This document shows positions 58,750 to 62,271 of a stretch of 62,271 bases of DNA, one piece after another. Made by a program: the position numbers and the translations under genes. Below the pieces are notes generated by a model. It was given only the letters and a program-made list of their open reading frames with translations. It ran no database searches and was not told where the DNA came from. The first letter of the stretch is position 1. Every line of letters starts with the position of its first letter. Origin of the DNA: Pseudomonas rhodesiae (lineage in GTDB: Bacteria; Pseudomonadota; Gammaproteobacteria; Pseudomonadales; Pseudomonadaceae); NCBI RefSeq assembly GCF_007858255.1, contig NZ_VFEU01000027.1, forward strand, positions 1 through 62,271, in the 5' to 3' direction.

Positions 58750-59764
58750 TTTCACGACTCCCTTGGGTAGCGTTAGGGCCATAGAAGAATTGCGGCGGTG
58801 ATGACCGGTGAGCAAGGAAAGGTTGAAACTCATCCTTCCCCAGCCAGAACTTAGATTGCTCAGAGGCGGCGCCCAGCAGGGCCTCTTTTGCGGGGCGGTC
58901 TGCTTTATCGAGCGCAACTGCGCTAGCGCGCTCGTCAGTTAAGGTTTCGTCGATATGGATGTAGCGGCCAGGAAGACGGTGACGAAGCATAAAGTCGCTC
59001 AGCGACTCAAGAACTGATATGGATAGTCCAAAGAGACGCTTGGGCGTATTTGTGGGGTTGATGCCTCCCCAGTCATAGGTTCCCCCATCACGATTGCGGC
59101 CGGGGTTGGCGGTGAACTTCGAAGACATGGTACCGATGGATAGCAGATGCACGGTCTCGGAAGGTTGACGAAAGAAAGTCTGCGCTTCGTGGTCGGCTAA
59201 CAGGCCTGGAGCATTGGCATACAATCCTCCATCGACGTACTGGTTGTTATTGAACGTGTGCCGAGGGAAATAAGCAGGAGCGGCGCTCGTGGCTAAGGCG
59301 ATGTCTACTAGCCGAAATTGATGGTCGCGTTTGAAGCTAGGATGGTGTGAGGTCTTGAAAACTTGAGGCTGTCCGCTCGAGTAGTTGATTGCCGGGATGA
59401 GCACTGGGTGTTTGCAGTCGCCCAGCGTGCGTTGACCGAAGAGCGACGGAGCACTGAGCAGGCTCTGCAAAGGTTTTGCAGAGTACGGTGCTCTCAGCAT
59501 ACCCATCAGAGAGAATCGCCGTTTGAAGATTTCTTCCCCATGCTCAACAAACAGATCAACCATAGTCTTCGCAGGAATACGGGAAGCGATTGCCAAGGCA
59601 AGAATTCCTCCGATAGAGGTGCCTGCTATCAAGTCAAATCGGGTAGCTATGGGCGCCCCAATCTCCTCCTCTAAATCCGCGAGAATCTTGGCTGTGTACA
59701 GCCCCCTAAAACCACCACCCGATAGCGCTAGAATCTGAAAGCGCTCTTGCTTCGATTCAACCAC
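58733..59764 (-). CDS. capV: CapV-type patatin-like phospholipase, CBASS effector
   Basis: 343 residues from GTG 59764 (GAGGAGA upstream). Patatin features: SGGGFRGLYTAKIL (oxyanion hole, about 15-28), the nucleophile GTSIGGILAL (Ser about 55), and YVDGGLYANAPG (catalytic Asp). Activated by a cyclic dinucleotide, it degrades the membrane and kills the infected cell. It is the first gene of the operon, and the DnaA-box-rich region is directly upstream. Confidence 0.92.
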   Translation of the reverse strand: MVESKQERFQILALSGGGFRGLYTAKILADLEEEIGAPIATRFDLIAGTSIGGILALAIASRIPAKTMVDLFVEHGEEIFKRRFSLMGMLRAPYSAKPLQSLLSAPSLFGQRTLGDCKHPVLIPAINYSSGQPQVFKTSHHPSFKRDHQFRLVDIALATSAAPAYFPRHTFNNNQYVDGGLYANAPGLLADHEAQTFFRQPSETVHLLSIGTMSSKFTANPGRNRDGGTYDWGGINPTNTPKRLFGLSISVLESLSDFMLRHRLPGRYIHIDETLTDERASAVALDKADRPAKEALLGAASEQSKFWLGKDEFQPFLAHRSSPPQFFYGPNATQGSRENAETE

Positions 59765-59851
59765 AGTACTTCTCCTCGCTAGTGGATAGTGGGCAAGAAG
59801 CATCGTTTTGATCTGTCATGCTCAAGCCCGCAAAAAACCCAAGATATGGGC

Positions 59852-60069
59852 TTATCCACCCATTCAAACACAACATAGTGTGGTTTTTGGGCACTTGCAA
59901 GGCTCAAGCCTGTGGATAACTTGTTAGTATGTATATGGATACAGTCTATACGCCGCAGGCTATATGGGTTGGGGCGTTCAAGAAAAAAATTTTGGATCCG
60001 GAATTTTTTAAGAACGTCGCTGTGGATAATTTTTGACGCCTGAAAATCGACAGGGATAGTTGTGGATAA
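59852..60069. other. DnaA-box cluster, candidate origin or regulatory region
   Basis: TGTGGATAA occurs exactly at 59911-59919, 60021-60029 and 60061-60069, and TTATCCACC, one mismatch, at 59852-59860. All lie in 1,080 bp without a supported gene (59765-60848), with A/T-rich tracts near 59980-60010. DnaA boxes this dense suggest an origin (oriV) or a DnaA-controlled promoter for capV. No Rep gene is adjacent. Confidence 0.5.
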
Positions 60070-60848
60070 CTTATGGCCTGCGGACGCTTCCACCACCAGA
60101 CGGACGGACGAGATCTGCATTTTGCAGAGGTTTCAGTTGTCAGTTGAGCGCTAATACCGTCGCAGCTAGCGTGATAATCGTGCACAGCCGTTAGGGGGCG
60201 ATTTTGAGTCAGAATTAATTGCTGAACATTCGGCGGCTTTTGTGTTGTGTAGTGGCCAGCAATTCCCGGAAACAGAATTGAGCTTTTCCTTCTCAACCGC
60301 CGGCGGCACGAGACCGTTCTGCTGTTGTGGCCTTTTCCAGTAGTACCGCTGCATGAGGTATCAACGCCAACGTTATCCGCAAGTAGCTACTCACCTACCG
60401 GGATCAATCACCTGCAACCTGCCGGCTTTCTTTCCCGTAGAAAGCGGCACTAAAGCGGGAAACAGAAGACACGGTAAGGGACGGTGTGTCTGCCGGACGC
60501 TTACGCAGATTTCACACAGCGACATTTTGGAAGTAAATATCCAAAACCGGAAGGGGTTACACGGTTTTGGACATTTACATGCCAGAAGTTTCGATATTGA
60601 CTTTCAGGTAGTTGAAGGGCCAGAAACGACGAATCCAGCTCTAGGCGGGATTCTCAGCCGTCGATTGCATGCGTTCGACGGGGCAGGACGCTGTTACCTG
60701 GCACTGGGCCATCTGACTTTCATCAGAAGAGGGGTACGATCCGAAGATCCCTGTAACCACCCTGTGGTTCACGCCTAGGCGCAGATAAACAATATTCAAT
60801 CCATAATCGCTATGTCAATCCTGCTGTCACCTCCTGGATCACCAAGAC

Positions 60849-61226
60849 TCACCCCCGATCAGACACCCAGGATTCAACGGTGTCTGAGCCGTATTCAGCT
60901 TTCCAGTCCTTCAAAATCTTGTGGTTTCCGCCCTTGGTCTCAACGACTTCGCCAGAATGTGGGTTTTTATAGATTTTGACCTGACGTGGCTTGCGAGTGC
61001 CGGCCTTGGATCCTGCAGCGGCCGGAGCACGACGAGTCGAGGCCTGAGGGTCAAGGATAGCAATGACGTTGCGCAAGCCGTAGCCGTACTGAGCGAGCAA
61101 CTCACGAAGCTTGGTCTCGAACTCGACCTCCTTTTTCAGGCCCTCATCGCCTTTCATTGCTTCCAGGGCAGCCAGTTGCTCTGCCAGGTGTTTTTCGAGT
61201 TGACGGAATTCAGCAAGACGGGACAT
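60849..61226 (-). CDS. MvaT-family H-NS-like nucleoid protein
   Basis: 125 residues from ATG 61226 (GAGGTG upstream). N-terminal dimerisation helix (MSRLAEFRQLEKHLAEQLAALE), then a basic linker (RAPAAAGSKAGTRKPRQVKIY) and a C-terminal DNA-binding part with GGNHKILKDWKAEYG, all typical of Pseudomonas MvaT/MvaU/Pmr. Plasmid copies silence horizontally acquired, A/T-rich genes; it may silence the neighbouring defence island. Confidence 0.88.
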   Translation of the reverse strand: MSRLAEFRQLEKHLAEQLAALEAMKGDEGLKKEVEFETKLRELLAQYGYGLRNVIAILDPQASTRRAPAAAGSKAGTRKPRQVKIYKNPHSGEVVETKGGNHKILKDWKAEYGSDTVESWVSDRG

Positions 61227-61283
61227 GTAACACCTCAGATATCTAGTGTTGCGAGTATAGGGAAAATGCCTGGGGAACACAGG

Positions 61284-62000
61284 TTACACAGCTGCATCCG
61301 GCGTGATAGACCAGTGCTTACCGTTCCAGCGGAGATTGTTATTGAAGATAGCGGCCAGTAGTTCGAAGTGACTTGTCGACAACCGAGGGGAATGAACATT
61401 CACATGAACATCTGCCTCGGGATTTAGAATGCCGAAGAAGAACGTAGGAAGGTTCACAAAAAAGCTGTCAGGAGGCATGGTGCGGTTGAATTCCTCGATC
61501 CATCGCTTGCGGAGAATCGACTTGCCCAAAGGCTTGGCCACCTCATCCCTGACCAGCCAGTAACACTCGACGCCATAACGTTCATACCGCTCCTGACGAC
61601 GAACGAAATCCCGAAGGTGCTGATACGAACGTTGGAGCTCGATGGCAATCTTGCGGTCACCGACCTCGAAATACACGTCAGCCTTCCAGCGATCCTTTCC
61701 TGTACCACCTGATACTTCCACACGTGGATTGACGCCGTAGAGGTTGAGCGCGCCGACAATCATGTCTTTACCGGCGATGTGCCATTTGGTCTCAGGTGCA
61801 GAAGCGCATTCGTCTGAGTAGTGAGCGAAGAACTGCAGGCCGTTGATGCTGGTCTTGAGAACTGCACGGGAAGAGCAGCAGCCCATTTTGAATGCAAATG
61901 GGTTTTCCAGGCTCTGGGCCTTCAGTCTGTCCCATTCCTGGGGCGTGTAGTCGCCTGCGTAGACCGGCTGTTCATCATGAGTGAATGCATCGGGAATCAT
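61284..62000 (-). CDS. CoiA-like competence/nuclease-domain protein
   Basis: 238 residues from ATG 62000. The block VYFEVGDRKIAIELQRSYQHL (D..E-x-Q-like of a restriction-type nuclease) with ERYERYGVECYWLVRD and the N-terminal KTKWHIAGKD-type region resemble CoiA proteins. The role on a mobile element is unknown. The first 15 codons of the open frame are not used. Confidence 0.65.
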   Translation of the reverse strand: MIPDAFTHDEQPVYAGDYTPQEWDRLKAQSLENPFAFKMGCCSSRAVLKTSINGLQFFAHYSDECASAPETKWHIAGKDMIVGALNLYGVNPRVEVSGGTGKDRWKADVYFEVGDRKIAIELQRSYQHLRDFVRRQERYERYGVECYWLVRDEVAKPLGKSILRKRWIEEFNRTMPPDSFFVNLPTFFFGILNPEADVHVNVHSPRLSTSHFELLAAIFNNNLRWNGKHWSITPDAAV

Positions 62001-62115
62001 AGCTATCCGCGTCCTGTGGACTAACTGCAGGCAGTAGGCCACAGATTCTCAGGTGAGCTCAACTGAGTGAATCGCGCCAAGTTTAGTAGATTGATTTGAG
62101 CGCCTAACTTAGGTA

Positions 62116-62271
62116 ATGGCTCGTCATTTCAAATGGCAGCTTTTGGCCGATTCTGTTGAAAAAGTCGGAATTTCAGGCTGGAAGAAGGCGACGTTGGCCC
62201 TCGCTTCAGAACCTGGTCACCACGTTGCGTGGCTTTCCAGTTCTGCGTTGACCGTTGCAGCTTGGTTAATA
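62116..62271 (+). other. Open frame or IS end at the right window edge
   Basis: From ATG 62116 a frame runs to the window end (MARHFKWQLLADSVEKVG). The stretch CGATTCTGTTGAAAAAGTCGG resembles IS terminal sequence seen in Pseudomonas, so this may be an IS end rather than a gene. Not resolved. Confidence 0.25.

Noticed and set aside
60353..60778. Open frame of about 141 residues in the DnaA-box intergenic region
   Set aside because: No recognisable domain, odd composition rich in His/Arg/Gly, and no ribosome-binding site; treated as non-coding.

Overview
The window looks like accessory DNA of a Pseudomonas or close relative, most likely a large conjugative plasmid or an integrative conjugative element. 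Reasons: a MvaT-type nucleoid protein (60849-61226), an F-type conjugation cluster (TraG/TraH/TraF), a PRTRC cassette, an actin-type partition pair, a MobI-like protein, AcaB-like and FlhC-like regulators, iteron-like repeats, many small orphan genes and no chromosomal housekeeping block. I cannot tell plasmid from ICE from this window.

Left end (1-6140): a type IV-A CRISPR-Cas locus (csf2, a Cas6f/Csy4-like gene, CasDinG, csf3, with csf1 divergent) that also carries the first two thirds of a type I-F-like cas1, cut off by an IS5-family element at the window edge. Three short hairpin repeats of I-F shape follow csf1. Next (6151-12640) come two small membrane genes, a PRTRC cassette (ParB, E, C, F, B, ThiF) and an XRE repressor. 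12.7-17.0 kb holds small orphan genes.

17.0-23.3 kb has two PP-loop (PAPS-reductase/DndC-like) genes, the second broken by frame changes, and a tRNA-guanine-transglycosylase/DpdA-like gene. All three share a short leader motif followed by a hairpin, so I propose a co-regulated nucleic-acid modification module. A perfect LexA box precedes a small gene at 20292. 23.3-27.2 kb encodes an SF1 helicase and an exonuclease VII-like pair; 27.2-30.3 kb holds small genes.

30.5-36.8 kb is a maintenance/transfer-control region: two four-copy blocks of 13-bp direct repeats, the MobI-like gene, ParM and ParR-like genes, a lytic transglycosylase, the FlhC-like regulator, a TnpB and two zinc-ribbon membrane paralogues. 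36.8-44.6 kb is the minus-strand transfer block (TraG, TraH, TraF, primase). A near-identical 20-bp sequence lies 56-62 bp upstream of both the MobI-like gene and traF, suggesting a common activator site, perhaps for the FlhC-like protein.

The right end is a defence island: a NERD protein, IscB with its likely omega RNA, a PHP-SMC-like (TrlF-type) ATPase, a Septu-like ATPase/HNH pair and a complete type II CBASS operon (CapV, CD-NTase, Cap2, Cap3). About 1 kb of non-coding DNA with three exact DnaA boxes follows, then MvaT and a CoiA-like gene. The window thus carries three kinds of RNA-guided protein (type IV-A CRISPR, TnpB, IscB) plus CBASS, Septu-like and TrlF-like candidates. All family names come from recognising motifs by eye; no database search was run.
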